A stretch of DNA of 64,000 bases. Source: Dyella_D sp052115385 (GTDB lineage: Bacteria > Pseudomonadota > Gammaproteobacteria > Xanthomonadales > Rhodanobacteraceae). The DNA lies in the NCBI RefSeq assembly GCF_052115385.1, contig NZ_JBFRGP010000009.1:106129-170128 (forward strand), given 5' to 3'. The notes beneath the pieces were generated by a model. That model saw nothing but the letters and a program-made list of their open reading frames with translations. It did not search any database and was not told the DNA's origin. Both the position numbers and the translations under genes were made by a program. This document shows, piece by piece, positions 31,896 through 41,558 of the stretch. Each line of letters opens with the position of its first letter. Position 1 is the stretch's first letter.

Positions 31896-33101
31896 ATGTC
31901 CTTCGCATCGAACCGCGCTTCGCCCCTGCGCACCCGCCTGTCACATGGCCTGCTCGGACTGGCCCTGCTGGCCGCTGGCGTCGTCGCGCTGCCTTCGACC
32001 GCCACCGCCGGCGTGTTCGTCTCCGTCAACATCGCCCCGCCGCCGCTGCCGGTCTACGTGCAGCCGGCGATCCCCGCACCGGGCTATCTATGGGTGCCGG
32101 GCTACTGGGCCTACGACGATGACGGCGGTTACTACTGGGTGCCGGGCACCTGGGTGGAGCCGCCTTATTCCGGCGCGCTGTGGACCCCGGCCTGGTGGGG
32201 CTGGAGCGGTAGCGCCTACGTGTTCCACATCGGCTACTGGGGGCCGCGCGTCGGCTTCTACGGCGGCATCAACTACGGCTTCGGCTATACCGGCGTGGGT
32301 TATGCCGGCGGTTACTGGAATCGCAACCGGTTCTATTACAACCGCAGCGTCAACAACATCAACACGCACATCACCGACGTCTACAACAAGACGGTGATCA
32401 ACAACATCACGGTGAACCACACCAGCTACAACGGCGGCCCGGGCGGCATCGCGGCGCGCGCGACGGCGCAGGAGCTGCAGGCCGCGCGCATGCAGCGCCA
32501 AGGGCCGGTGGCGGCGCAGCGCCAGCAGATGACGATGGCGGCGCAGAATCGCGAGCTGCGCGCGAGTGCGAACCATGGCATGCCGTCGGTCGCGGCCACG
32601 CCGCGTGCGGGTGCGTTCGCTGGACGCGAAGCGATGCCTGCGCGTGCGGCAGTGGCGCCGGGCAACGCCGCGGCGCGTGTGCCGAACGGTGGCCTGCCGT
32701 CAGCGGGGTTCGCTCCGCATCGTGGCGGTTCGGCCGTACCGCAACCGCGCAATCTCGATACGGCGGCTGGCGCGCGGCCGATGAACCAGCCCGCGCCGCA
32801 TAGCGCCAATGCAACACTGCCTTCGGCTTCGTTCGCACCGCATGGCAACCGTACGGCGACTGCGCAACCGCGTGGCATGGATGTCGCTACGCCGCGGCCG
32901 GCGCGTAACGCGGCGCCGGCGTATCGCAATGGGGCTCCGCAACGTGCTTCGTATGCGGGTCCGCGTGAGATGCCGCGACCGCAACAGCCGGCGTATCACG
33001 CAGCGCCGATGTCAGCGTACCGGCCGCAGGGGGGCGGGCATGCGCAGCCTGCGGCGCATGCCCAGGCGCCGCGGGGGCATGAGGAGCATCAGGGGCATTG
33101 A
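31896..33101 (+). CDS. Secreted WxxGxW-repeat protein
   Basis: Encodes 401 residues. A signal peptide ends near 'PSTATAG'. The next 130 residues are Tyr/Trp/Gly/Pro-rich with WxxGxW-type repeats ('LWVPGYWAYDDDGGYYWVPGTWVEPPYSG', shown here in two parts: 'LWVPGYW' and 'YYWVPGTW'). 'NRSVNNINTHITDVYNKT' then precedes a long Ala/Pro/Gln/Arg-rich, His-ending tail ('GHEEHQGH') that looks disordered. Such proteins are envelope or surface proteins of unknown function, common in Burkholderia and Xanthomonads. The gene has its own 190-base upstream region and is followed by a palindromic repeat. Confidence 0.78.
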   Translation: MSFASNRASPLRTRLSHGLLGLALLAAGVVALPSTATAGVFVSVNIAPPPLPVYVQPAIPAPGYLWVPGYWAYDDDGGYYWVPGTWVEPPYSGALWTPAWWGWSGSAYVFHIGYWGPRVGFYGGINYGFGYTGVGYAGGYWNRNRFYYNRSVNNINTHITDVYNKTVINNITVNHTSYNGGPGGIAARATAQELQAARMQRQGPVAAQRQQMTMAAQNRELRASANHGMPSVAATPRAGAFAGREAMPARAAVAPGNAAARVPNGGLPSAGFAPHRGGSAVPQPRNLDTAAGARPMNQPAPHSANATLPSASFAPHGNRTATAQPRGMDVATPRPARNAAPAYRNGAPQRASYAGPREMPRPQQPAYHAAPMSAYRPQGGGHAQPAAHAQAPRGHEEHQGH

Positions 33102-33108
33102 GGCGTAA

Positions 33109-33310
33109 GCCCCTCTCCCATCGGGAGAGGGGTTGGGGTGAGGGCACGGCCGAAGTGGTGCACCCCACTCCGCCCGTACCCTCATCCGGCTGCCGCCACC
33201 TTCCTCGCTCCTCCACGCGAAGAGGGCACAGGGATGTGCCCGGCTTTGATGAGCGAGGAGAGCCGCGCACATCCCTGTGCGCTCCCCGCGCGCTCCCGGA
33301 GGGAGAAGGG
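33109..33310. repeat. Palindromic repeat family A, composite copy with nested inverted repeat
   Basis: Starts CCCCTCTCCCATCGGGAGAGG and ends CTCCCGGAGGGAGAAGGG, lying between convergent genes. Inside is a second inverted pair built on CACAGGGATGTG and CACATCCCTGTG, about 33202-33285. That insert is absent from the copies at 5.7 and 40.0 kb, so this copy looks like one repeat inserted into another. Confidence 0.8.
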
Positions 33311-33338
33311 TTTCATCGGTTGAGACTGACTCTAAGGT

Positions 33339-35774
33339 TCAGGCCTTCATGCTCGAACCAAACGACGGCGGCCGATCCGCCGGCGCCGCGCCGAACTGCT
33401 TGTTCGGCGTCTTGCCCATCTGGAACACCAGGGTGCCGCCGGCGGCCAGATCCGCATGCGCGATCCAGCTCTTGCTCCACGGCTTGCCGTTCCAGGTCAC
33501 CGACTGGATATACGGACTGTCGGCGCCGTTGCCCTTCACTTCCACCACCAGCTTCTTGCCGGCGACATCCACTTCTGCGCGATCGAGCACCGGGCTGCCG
33601 AACACGTAGTGCGTGCTCACCGGGTCGACCGGATACAGGCCCATCGCACCGAGCACGTACCACGCGCTCATCTGCCCGCAATCCTCGTTGCCTGCAAGAC
33701 CATCGGGGTCCGCGCGATACATGTCGGTCAACAGCATGCGCACGCGCGACTGCGTCTTGTAGTGCGCGCCGGTGTAGGCATACAGATAGGCCATGTGATG
33801 CCCGGGCTCGTTGCCGTGCGCGTACTGGCCGACCAGGCCGGCGATATCCGGCGGCGCATCGGCCGGCAGCTCGGAGCTGGTGGTGAACAGCTCGTCCAGC
33901 TTGTGCTCGAACGCGGGCTGGCCGCCGAACAATTCCATATAGCCGTACAGGTCGTGCTGGTTGAGGAAGGTGGCCTGCCACGCATTGGATTCGGTGAAGT
34001 CGCGCCACTGCTTGCCATGCCCGATGCTGCGTGGATCGAACGGTTCCAGCCACCGTCCGTGCTCGCCGCGCGGACGCATGAAGGCGACGCTCTTGTCGAA
34101 CACGTTGCGGTAATTGCGCGAGCGCTTGCGCAGCGTTTCGGCATCGTCCTTGGCGCCGGCGGCATCGGCCAGGTGCGACAGTGCCCAGTCGTCGTAGGCG
34201 TATTCCAGCGTCTTGCTGACGGCTTCCCATTCCTTGTCGGCGGGGATATAGCCGAGCTTGCGGTAGTACGCCAGGCCGCGATAGTCGTCGTCCATCGCGC
34301 GCTTGCGGAACAGCGGCCAGGCCTGTTTCGGATCGACGCCGGGGAAACCCTTCGCCACCGCTTCGGACACCACCACCGCGGAGTGGTAGCCGATCATGCA
34401 ACCGGTCTCCACACCCTGCAGCGGCCATACCGGCGGGCCGTCGGGGCTTTCCGCAGCCATGCGCAGCAGGCCGTTGACCAGGTCGGGCACGCGCTCGGCC
34501 TGGTACAGCGTGTACAGCGGGTGCGCGGCGCGATAGGTGTCCCACAGCGAATAGGTGCTGTAGTTGTGGCTGCCTTCGGGCAACTGGTGGATCTTCAGGT
34601 CCATGCCGCGATAGCGGCCGTCGACGTCGCTGAACAAGGTGGGCGCGAGCATGGTGTGGTACAGCGCGGAATAGAACACCTTCTTGGTGTCTTCCGACGC
34701 GGCATCGGCACGGATGCGGCCGAGTTCCTTCTCCCACGCTGCCTCGGCACTGTGGCGCGTGCCGTCGAAATCCCAACCGGGGACTTCGGCGTCGAGATTG
34801 CGCAGCGCGCCATCGATATCCACGCCGGAAATGCCCACCTTCACCAGCAACGGCGCCTGCCCCGGCTGCTTGTAGTGCAGCGTGGCCTTCAGATGGGTGC
34901 CGCTCGCATCCTTGGCGCCGGCCAGCGGCGCGTCCTCGCTGTACAGCACGGCACTGTCGAACGGGCGCGAGACCTTCAGCGCGAAATGGATATGGCGGCC
35001 GTTCGCCCATTGGTGCACGCGACGGCTGCCGACCAGGGTGTCCTTGCCGACCAGACGCAGCGTGGCGTCGCTGACCTTGCTGGGCTTGGCCGGGTCATCG
35101 TGGAAGCCATGCGCGAAATCGACCAGCAGATGGCCTTCGTCGTTGCCATGGAAGGTGTAGCGATGCAGGCCGGCGCGCAGGGTGGCGGTGAGTTCGGCCA
35201 GCACGTCGTAATCTTTCAGGCGCACCTGGTAATAGCCGGGGCGCGCATGCTCGTCGGCGCTGTCGTAGCGCGAGCGATAGCCGCGCGTGGCCGGCTGGCC
35301 CTGCTTCGAGGGCGTGGGCGTATTGGTGGGCGGCACGCCGTCGTAGCGCGAGCGGTAGTTGGTGCCGCGGTATTCGCGGTCGCCCGGCTGCAGGCGCACG
35401 GGGCCGGTGCACGGCATCACCAGCACGTCGAGCATGTCGCTGGCGCCGGTGCCGCTGAGGTGCGTATGCGAGAAACCCATGATCGAGCCATCGCCCTGGT
35501 GATAGCCGGACGAGGCGTCCCACTGCGCGTCGTAGGTATCGGGGCTCAGCTGCACCATGCCGAACGGCAGCGACGGACCGGGAAACGTATGGCCATGGCC
35601 ACCGGTGCCGATAAACACATCGACGTAGCGCGACACGCCGGCGGCTGCCTCACCGGCGCCGCCGCCTTTGGCACCGGCGGCACGTGCCTGGGCGATGCCG
35701 TTGAAAGGATCGAGCTGGTTGCCGAGCAGGGCTGCGGCCACTGCGCCTTGCAGGAATCGCCTGCGTGTCACCAT
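33339..35774 (-). CDS. GH92 alpha-mannosidase, Tat-exported
   Basis: Encodes 811 residues. The N-terminus 'VTRRRFLQGAVAAALLG' is a twin-arginine signal. The mature enzyme shows GH92 hallmarks: 'VDVFIGTGGHGHTFPG', 'PFGMVQLSPDT', 'MGFSHTHLSGTG', 'YSTYSLWDTYRAAHPLY', 'DFTESNAWQATF', 'YAHGNEPGHHMAYLY', 'GLAGNEDCGQMSAWYVL' (about residue 693). GH92 enzymes are calcium-dependent inverting exo-alpha-mannosidases that trim high-mannose N-glycans. Last gene of the GH2-GH125-GH92 group, 46 bases after GH125. No linkage specificity can be read from sequence alone. Confidence 0.92.
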   Translation of the reverse strand: MVTRRRFLQGAVAAALLGNQLDPFNGIAQARAAGAKGGGAGEAAAGVSRYVDVFIGTGGHGHTFPGPSLPFGMVQLSPDTYDAQWDASSGYHQGDGSIMGFSHTHLSGTGASDMLDVLVMPCTGPVRLQPGDREYRGTNYRSRYDGVPPTNTPTPSKQGQPATRGYRSRYDSADEHARPGYYQVRLKDYDVLAELTATLRAGLHRYTFHGNDEGHLLVDFAHGFHDDPAKPSKVSDATLRLVGKDTLVGSRRVHQWANGRHIHFALKVSRPFDSAVLYSEDAPLAGAKDASGTHLKATLHYKQPGQAPLLVKVGISGVDIDGALRNLDAEVPGWDFDGTRHSAEAAWEKELGRIRADAASEDTKKVFYSALYHTMLAPTLFSDVDGRYRGMDLKIHQLPEGSHNYSTYSLWDTYRAAHPLYTLYQAERVPDLVNGLLRMAAESPDGPPVWPLQGVETGCMIGYHSAVVVSEAVAKGFPGVDPKQAWPLFRKRAMDDDYRGLAYYRKLGYIPADKEWEAVSKTLEYAYDDWALSHLADAAGAKDDAETLRKRSRNYRNVFDKSVAFMRPRGEHGRWLEPFDPRSIGHGKQWRDFTESNAWQATFLNQHDLYGYMELFGGQPAFEHKLDELFTTSSELPADAPPDIAGLVGQYAHGNEPGHHMAYLYAYTGAHYKTQSRVRMLLTDMYRADPDGLAGNEDCGQMSAWYVLGAMGLYPVDPVSTHYVFGSPVLDRAEVDVAGKKLVVEVKGNGADSPYIQSVTWNGKPWSKSWIAHADLAAGGTLVFQMGKTPNKQFGAAPADRPPSFGSSMKA

Positions 35775-35820
35775 GGTGGAAACTCCAGAGGGGGATGGAG
35801 GGGGAAAGGCAGGATACGCC

Positions 35821-37269
35821 TCAAGCGCGCAACAAGGCCGGCCGCTGCTGCGCCAGTTCGACGATCAATTCGCCGAACAGCGTATTGGCCCAGGCAAACC
35901 AGGCCCGGGTGAAATGCGCGGGATCGTCCTGGTCGAACGCCTCGTGCATGAAGCCGCTGCCGGCATGCGTGGTCTTCAGCCACTGCAGGCACTGGCGTGT
36001 CTGCGCATCGTCGGTGCTGGTGAAGGCGCGCATCATCAGCGACATCGGCCAGATCATGCGCAGGCCTTCGTGCGGCCCGCCGATACCTTCGGCGGCCTTG
36101 CCGGCGAAGAAATACGGATTGCGCTTGCTCCACGCCAACTCGCGCGTGCGGCGATAGCGCGCATCGTCCAGCGGGCAACAGCCCAGATACGCCAGGCTCA
36201 GCAGGCCCGGCGCGTTGGCGTCGTCCATGAACAGCTGGTTGCCGTAGCCGTCCACTTCGTAGGCCCAGAATTCCCGGCCCTGCTCGTCGCGCATCACGCC
36301 GTATTGTTCCGCGGCTTGTTGCACTTCGTCGGCCAGCGCCTTGCACTCCGCCGCGAACGCGGTGTCGTTGAACAGGCTCTGCGTCATCGCGCCCAGCTCG
36401 CGCAGCACATGCACGGCGAACAGGTTGGCGGGAATGAACAGCGGATACAGGCAGGCGTCGTCGGAAGGACGGAACATCGAATGGATCAGGCCGACCGGCC
36501 TGGCCGGGCTGCCGTAGCCGGCGAGGAACAGGCTTTCGGTGGGAATCAGCGACTGCCGCTGGAAGCGATACGGCCCGGGGCCATCCTTGCGCTGCTGCTC
36601 GCGGAAGGTCTGCACCACCAGGCGCATCGCGGCGCGCCAGTCGTCATCGAACGGCTCGCGGTCCCCGGTGGCTTTCCAATACGCCGTGGCCAGGCGCACC
36701 GGATAGCACAGCGAATCGATCTCCCATTTGCGCTCGGCCACGCCGGGGCGCATCTCGGTGACGTCGTGCTGGGCCCAATCGAGGTTGGTCTTCGCGGTGG
36801 GATCGGGCAGGAAGGCGTTGGCGTACGGATCGATCGCGATGCACACGGCCTGGCGGCGGATCAGGCCGCGGAACAGCCGGCGCAGGTCGGCATCCTGTTT
36901 AGCCAGGGGCACGTACGGCCACACCTGCGCGGAGGAATCGCGCAGCCACATGGCGTCGATATCGCCGGTGACCACGAAGGTATCCGGCTTGCCGCGCAAG
37001 CTGCCCAGTTCGACCGTGGTGTCCAGCGTATTGGGGTAGCAGTTCTCGAACAGCCAGGCCAGTTCCGGATCGGCGATCTTCGCCTTGGTACGCGCGATCA
37101 CCTGCTCCACGGCCTTGCTGACGAACTTGCGCTTGGCCAGCGGCGGACGCTTGCTGGCGAAGCCGGCGGCGCCAGCGCGCGCGTTCGCGACCAGAGCCGG
37201 CCCGCCGACAGCGGCGGCACCGAGTGCGAACGACATCATCTTCAATACGTCGCGGCGGGAGGCTGTCAT
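35821..37269 (-). CDS. GH125 exo-alpha-1,6-mannosidase-like enzyme
   Basis: Encodes 482 residues. A twin-arginine-type signal ('ASRRDVLKMMSFALGAAA') precedes an (alpha/alpha)6 barrel with GH125 motifs: 'TFVVTGDIDAMWLRDSSAQV' (about residues 98-117, holding the likely general acid region), 'EIDSLCYPVRLA', 'IHSMFRPSDDACLYP', 'FWAYEVDGYGNQLFMDDAN'. Characterised GH125 enzymes remove alpha-1,6-linked mannose from N-glycans. The ATG overlaps the GH2 stop codon by four bases, so it is translated with the beta-mannosidase. Confidence 0.92.
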   Translation of the reverse strand: MTASRRDVLKMMSFALGAAAVGGPALVANARAGAAGFASKRPPLAKRKFVSKAVEQVIARTKAKIADPELAWLFENCYPNTLDTTVELGSLRGKPDTFVVTGDIDAMWLRDSSAQVWPYVPLAKQDADLRRLFRGLIRRQAVCIAIDPYANAFLPDPTAKTNLDWAQHDVTEMRPGVAERKWEIDSLCYPVRLATAYWKATGDREPFDDDWRAAMRLVVQTFREQQRKDGPGPYRFQRQSLIPTESLFLAGYGSPARPVGLIHSMFRPSDDACLYPLFIPANLFAVHVLRELGAMTQSLFNDTAFAAECKALADEVQQAAEQYGVMRDEQGREFWAYEVDGYGNQLFMDDANAPGLLSLAYLGCCPLDDARYRRTRELAWSKRNPYFFAGKAAEGIGGPHEGLRMIWPMSLMMRAFTSTDDAQTRQCLQWLKTTHAGSGFMHEAFDQDDPAHFTRAWFAWANTLFGELIVELAQQRPALLRA

Positions 37270-39917
37270 GGCTTGGCGTCTCCCTTAGTGGCACCGGCGA
37301 GCGAGCGCACGTGCAGCGCGCCGCGCAAGGCATCGATGCCGGCCTCGCTGGTGATGCGCAGTTCGCGCGTCTCGCCGGGCAGCAGGTTGAAGGCGTTGTC
37401 TTCCGGCGTCGCGTCGAGCGTGCCGAAGTCCACCCACACTTCGCGCGCCAGATGCTTGGCACTGACCACGAGCACACCGCCCTGCCCGTTGTCGCGCAGT
37501 TCGGCCTTCAGGTCCGGATCGGGCAGCTTCAGCTCGATCGGCGGCTTGACGAACAACAGGTGGCGCGACAACGCCTTGCCCTTGTCGTCGAGCAGCTCGT
37601 ACACCACAAAGGTGGCGGCCGGGTCAGCCTTGCGCAGCAGCTCGGCGTCGGTCGGGCTGGCCAGCTTGGTGCTGGCCAGCGGCTCCACCTTCAGCGCCTG
37701 CTTGCGCTCGCGCAGCACCTTGCCTTCCATGTTCATCACGAGGCTGCGCAAGGTGGCCTGGAACGGCGCGGTGCGGTCGGAGACCACGAACACCTCGCTA
37801 TGCCCTTCGTTGTGGATCGCCACCACCCGCACCGGCGCATAGAAGCGGCGGGCGTGGAACTGCAGCGCCTTCCAGCGGCCGAAGTAATCCACGCTGGACC
37901 AGGACGCACCCGGCCACACATCGTTCAACTGCCAATATAGCGAGCCCATCGCCTGCGGCCTCACGCTGCGCAGATGCTCGGCGGCCAGCTCGATGCCCTC
38001 GGCCTGCATCACCTGGCTCAGGTACACGAACGACTCGAAATCCTTCGGCTCGCCGTAATACTTGCGGATATACAGCAGCAGGCGGTCGTTGCCGTCGCCG
38101 TTGGCGAACTTCTGGTGCGCGCGCATCACCGGCGAGTTCGGCTCCAGGTCGCGGTCCTCGGCGAAGGCGCGCACGGTGGCCATCACCGGGAAGGACTGCA
38201 GGCCGTACTCGGACTGGAAGCGCGGCGTCTCGCTCAGGTACTTCTCGATCGGCTTGGAGCCGGACCACACACTCCACGAATGGTAATCGCCATCGGTGAG
38301 CTGGTTGGCGGCGCCTTCGTAGTCGGTGCTGGGCGAGCTGGCCCAGTACGGCACATCGGGCGCGTTCTCGCGCACCACGCTGCGCAGGGTCTCGCCGAAC
38401 AGCGCCTTCATGCCGCTCTCGATGCGCGCCAGTTCCTCCGGCGGCAGCGATTGCTGGAACTTCTTGCGGTCGTCCCAGGCTTCCCAGCCGGTCTGCACTT
38501 CGTTGTTGCCGCACCACAGGACGATGCTCGGATGATCGCGCAGGCGGCGCACCTGCTCCACCGCTTCGACGCGGGTGTTCTCGCGGTACGCTTCGTCATA
38601 CGGCGGGATCGCGCCGCCGAACATGAAGTCCTGCCAGATCATCAGGCCAAGCTTGTCGGCTTCCTCGTAGAACGCATCGCTCTGGTAATGCCCGCCGCCC
38701 CACATGCGCAGCATGTTCATGTTGGCGTCGCGCGCGGAACGCAGGATCTGCGCCATGCGCTCGGGTGTCACGCGATTGGGAAAGCTGTCGAACGGAATCA
38801 GGTTGGCGCCCTTGGCGAAGATCGGCACGCCGTTGACCACGAAGGCGAAGCCGCGGCCCCACTGGTCCTTGTCGCGGCGCAGCTCGACGCTGCGCAGGCC
38901 GGTGGCGCGGCTGGCGCTGGCCAGGGTGTCGCCGTCGCGGCTCAGGCTCACTTCGAAGCGGTACATGTCCTGCGCGCCGTAGCCCACCGGCCACCAGCGG
39001 CGCGGATGCTCGATGCGGATCGGCAGGCTGAGCGCGTTGTCGCCCTTGCGCAGTTCCACGTCCTGGCTGGCCTGCTGATGGTTGCCGTCCGGATCGGACC
39101 AGCTCACCGTCAGCCTGGCCTTGCCCGGCTGGTCGGCCTGCACGCTGGCTTCGGCCTGCAGCTGGGCGAGGTCGGCATCGACGTGCTGCTGCGCGATATG
39201 GACATCGCTCATGCGCACGTCGTCCCAGCTTTCCAGCCGCACCGGCTGCCAGATGCCGAGCGTGACGTAGCGCGGGCCCCAGTCCCAGCCGTACTGATAG
39301 TTGGCCTTGCGGATGTAGTTGGCGGTCTGCTTGGCCTTGGGTTCGTCGCCGAAGGCGGAGTCGAACTCGCCCGGCAGCGCATAGGGCTGTTTCAACAACC
39401 ACGGCTGCAGGCGTGCGATCGGCGAATGCAGATGCACTTCCAGCTTGTTCTCGCCGGAGCGCAGCGCACCCTTCACCGGCACGCGCCAGCGGCGGAACAT
39501 ATTGTCCGCGGCGAGCAGCTTGCGGCCGTTGAGGGTGACGTCGGCGTAAGTGTCCAAGCCGTCGAACACCAGCTCCAGGTGGCCGCGCTTGAGCGTGGCC
39601 GGATCGACCTTGAAGCTCAGCCGGTAATCCCAGTCGGCCAGGCCGATCCATTGCAGCCGCGCCTCGTTGTCGCGATAGAACGGGTCGGTGATGACGCCGG
39701 CCGCGAGCAGGTCGGTCTGCACGCTGCCGGGCACCGCGGCGGCGCGCCATTCGGCGGCTTCCGGATGCGCCTTGGCCTCGGCCGACTTCGGCGCGATGTG
39801 GAATTGCCAGGCTTGCTCGAGGGATTGCGTGCTTAGTTGCGCTGCGGTGGCAGGGCCAGCCAGCAGCAATGACACCGCCAATGCGGACCAATAGGGGAAC
39901 GTTGCGCTTCTCTGCAT
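37266..39917 (-). CDS. GH2 beta-mannosidase
   Basis: Encodes 883 residues with a Sec signal peptide ('ALAVSLLLAGPATAA'). Domains in order: sugar-binding jelly roll ('HLELVFDGLDTYADVTLNG'), immunoglobulin-like domain, TIM barrel, and two C-terminal beta domains. The acid/base Glu lies in 'VLWCGNNEVQTGWE' (about residue 474) and the nucleophile in 'RFQSEYGLQSFP' (about 571). 'ANMNMLRMWGGGHYQ' and 'DVWPGASWSSVDYFGRWKAL' are typical of beta-mannosidases, which cleave the Man-beta-1,4-GlcNAc bond of the N-glycan core. First gene of a three-gene set, separated from the upstream GH29 by a family A repeat. Confidence 0.92.
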   Translation of the reverse strand: MQRSATFPYWSALAVSLLLAGPATAAQLSTQSLEQAWQFHIAPKSAEAKAHPEAAEWRAAAVPGSVQTDLLAAGVITDPFYRDNEARLQWIGLADWDYRLSFKVDPATLKRGHLELVFDGLDTYADVTLNGRKLLAADNMFRRWRVPVKGALRSGENKLEVHLHSPIARLQPWLLKQPYALPGEFDSAFGDEPKAKQTANYIRKANYQYGWDWGPRYVTLGIWQPVRLESWDDVRMSDVHIAQQHVDADLAQLQAEASVQADQPGKARLTVSWSDPDGNHQQASQDVELRKGDNALSLPIRIEHPRRWWPVGYGAQDMYRFEVSLSRDGDTLASASRATGLRSVELRRDKDQWGRGFAFVVNGVPIFAKGANLIPFDSFPNRVTPERMAQILRSARDANMNMLRMWGGGHYQSDAFYEEADKLGLMIWQDFMFGGAIPPYDEAYRENTRVEAVEQVRRLRDHPSIVLWCGNNEVQTGWEAWDDRKKFQQSLPPEELARIESGMKALFGETLRSVVRENAPDVPYWASSPSTDYEGAANQLTDGDYHSWSVWSGSKPIEKYLSETPRFQSEYGLQSFPVMATVRAFAEDRDLEPNSPVMRAHQKFANGDGNDRLLLYIRKYYGEPKDFESFVYLSQVMQAEGIELAAEHLRSVRPQAMGSLYWQLNDVWPGASWSSVDYFGRWKALQFHARRFYAPVRVVAIHNEGHSEVFVVSDRTAPFQATLRSLVMNMEGKVLRERKQALKVEPLASTKLASPTDAELLRKADPAATFVVYELLDDKGKALSRHLLFVKPPIELKLPDPDLKAELRDNGQGGVLVVSAKHLAREVWVDFGTLDATPEDNAFNLLPGETRELRITSEAGIDALRGALHVRSLAGATKGDAKP

Positions 39918-39954
39918 GAAAGGTTCCGATTTAATAGACAGTTTCCGATGGGGA

Positions 39955-40070
39955 GCCCTTCTCCCTCCGGGAGAAGGTGGCGGCAGCCGGATGAGGGTAC
40001 GGGCGGAGCGGTGCGCCCCACTCCGCTCGCACCCTCACCCCAACCCCTCTCCCGACGGGAGAGGGGCTCA
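39955..40070. repeat. Palindromic repeat family A within the glycan operon
   Basis: Opens with CCTTCTCCCTCCGGGAGAAGG and closes with CCCCTCTCCCGACGGGAGAGG, with GGGCGGAG/CTCCGCTC arms between. It fills the gap between the GH29 stop and the GH2 start in an otherwise collinear gene series. It may reduce read-through or stabilise the upstream transcript. Confidence 0.85.
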
Positions 40071-40075
40071 CGCAT

Positions 40076-41431
40076 CTAGTGACCGCGGGCGTCAAACACC
40101 TGGAATTCGCGGATGCGCGCGACGCCCGCGCTGGACAGGATATGCAACCGTACCTTCTGTGCCGTGACGGGCGCAAAGGTATCGATCTTCTTGTGTCCGA
40201 TCGCCTCGGCCCGCGCCACCGCCTTCCACGCCTGGCCGTCCCAGATCTCCACCGCATAGCGGCGCACCGCCTGCCCTTCGTCCAGCCATTCCATCGCCAG
40301 CGTGCGGTCGAAGGTGACCGGCTTGCCGAAGTCCACTTCCAGCGTGGCGCTGCGCGCATCGGCGGGGGCGGACCAGAAGCTGTCGCGGTTGCCATCGAGC
40401 GCGCGCTCGGTGTTCTCGTCGGCCTTCACATGCTGGCGCGCCAGGTTGGCAGCATTGCCGTAGCGCGCTTCCAGCGCCTTGCCGAACGCTTCCAGGCGCT
40501 TGACGTCGGCGTCCGGCAGCAGGCCGTGCTTGTCCGGCGCGATGCCGAGCATGAGCTGGCCGCCGCGGCCCACGCTGCTTTCCCAGATATCCATCAGCTC
40601 GGGCACGCTCTTGAGCGTGGCTTCGTCGTTGGCATGCCAGAACCAGTGCAGCTTGTGCAGCGGCGTGTCCACTTCCACCGGACGCCAGCGCTGGTAGCCG
40701 TGGCGGTCGATCACGTTCCAGTTCTCGTAACGGATATGACCGTCTTCCTGGCCCACCCAGCGGGCGTCGCCGTATTCGAACAGCGCCATGTCGGCGAACA
40801 CCACCGCATTGGGCTGGTAGGTGCGCAGTTCCTCGATATAACGCTTGAAGTCGTAGACGTGGCCACCGCTGCCGGCGCCGTCCAGCCACCATTCGGTGAG
40901 CATGCCGTAGTGCTGCACCAGTTCGCCGAGCTGGGCCACGTAGTAGTTGTCATAGGCCTTGGAGTCCGCGTAGCGCGGCTCGTGGCGATCCCACGGCGAC
41001 AGATAGATGCCGAACTCCATGCCCTCCTTGGCGGCGGCATCGGAAGCCAGCCGCACCAGGTCGCCCTTGCCGCCCATCCACGGGCTGCTCTTCACCGAGT
41101 AGTTGCTCTGCTCGGTCGGCCACAGCGCGAAACCGTCGTGATGCTTGGCCACCATCACCATGTAGGTGGCGCCGGCCGCGCGGCTGGCGCGCGCCCATTG
41201 CACCGGGTCCACCTGATCTGGATTGAATACCTTCGGGTCGGCCTTGCCGTCGCCCCATTCGCGGTCGAGGAAGGTGTTGGTGCCGAAGTGCACGATCACG
41301 CCGAACTCCAGGTCCTGCCAGTGCGATTGCTGCGGCGAGGGCGTCAGGCCGGCGGCGTTCTGCGCGTTGGCGGTGAAGGCCAGGCCCGCGCCGAGCGCCA
41401 GGCAGAGGAGACGTTGCGACCACTTCGACAT
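40076..41431 (-). CDS. GH29 alpha-L-fucosidase with C-terminal F5/8-type domain
   Basis: Encodes 451 residues. Signal peptide 'SQRLLCLALGAGLAFTANA'. The catalytic barrel shows 'LEFGVIVHFGTNTFLDREWG', 'MVMVAKHHDGFALWP', 'FGIYLSPWDRHEPRYAD' and the nucleophile Asp in 'GMLTEWWLDGAGSGG'. After about residue 330 comes a discoidin-like domain ('DNRDSFWSAP'-type stretch, 'TLEVDFGKPVTFDRT', 'VRLHILSSAGVARIREFQVF'). This resembles GH29 subfamily B enzymes, which prefer branched alpha-1,3/4-fucose. The ATG at 41431 has AGGAAC upstream; an ATG five codons earlier has none. It differs clearly from the two tandem GH29 genes upstream. Confidence 0.9.
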   Translation of the reverse strand: MSKWSQRLLCLALGAGLAFTANAQNAAGLTPSPQQSHWQDLEFGVIVHFGTNTFLDREWGDGKADPKVFNPDQVDPVQWARASRAAGATYMVMVAKHHDGFALWPTEQSNYSVKSSPWMGGKGDLVRLASDAAAKEGMEFGIYLSPWDRHEPRYADSKAYDNYYVAQLGELVQHYGMLTEWWLDGAGSGGHVYDFKRYIEELRTYQPNAVVFADMALFEYGDARWVGQEDGHIRYENWNVIDRHGYQRWRPVEVDTPLHKLHWFWHANDEATLKSVPELMDIWESSVGRGGQLMLGIAPDKHGLLPDADVKRLEAFGKALEARYGNAANLARQHVKADENTERALDGNRDSFWSAPADARSATLEVDFGKPVTFDRTLAMEWLDEGQAVRRYAVEIWDGQAWKAVARAEAIGHKKIDTFAPVTAQKVRLHILSSAGVARIREFQVFDARGH

Positions 41432-41516
41432 GGGTTGTTCCTGCATTGTTGTGAGTTACCGGCCGGGGCAGCCGGACGAACCGGCGGGGCGCCAAGCAGC
41501 GCCCCGCCGTCTTGCC

Positions 41517-41558
41517 TTAGTCGAGCTTGATTCAGTCGAGCCGGATTCAGTCGAGTTT
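41517..41558 (-). repeat. 15-base tandem repeat carrying three in-frame stop codons
   Basis: At the 3' end of the TonB receptor a unit encoding Lys/Arg-Leu-Asp-stop-Ile is repeated in frame: ...YKLD-stop, I-RLD-stop, I-KLD-stop (TGA at 41549-41547, TGA at 41534-41532, TAA at 41519-41517). The units are 15 bases long with 1-3 differences. It looks like slippage or duplication of the receptor's last codons. Confidence 0.75.

Noticed and set aside
33456..35912. 818-codon plus-strand open frame opposite GH92
   Set aside because: Shadow frame. GH92 on the other strand has all family motifs.
41432..41446. Earlier start of the GH29 gene at 41446
   Set aside because: No ribosome-binding site; ATG at 41431 has AGGAAC and starts the signal peptide directly.
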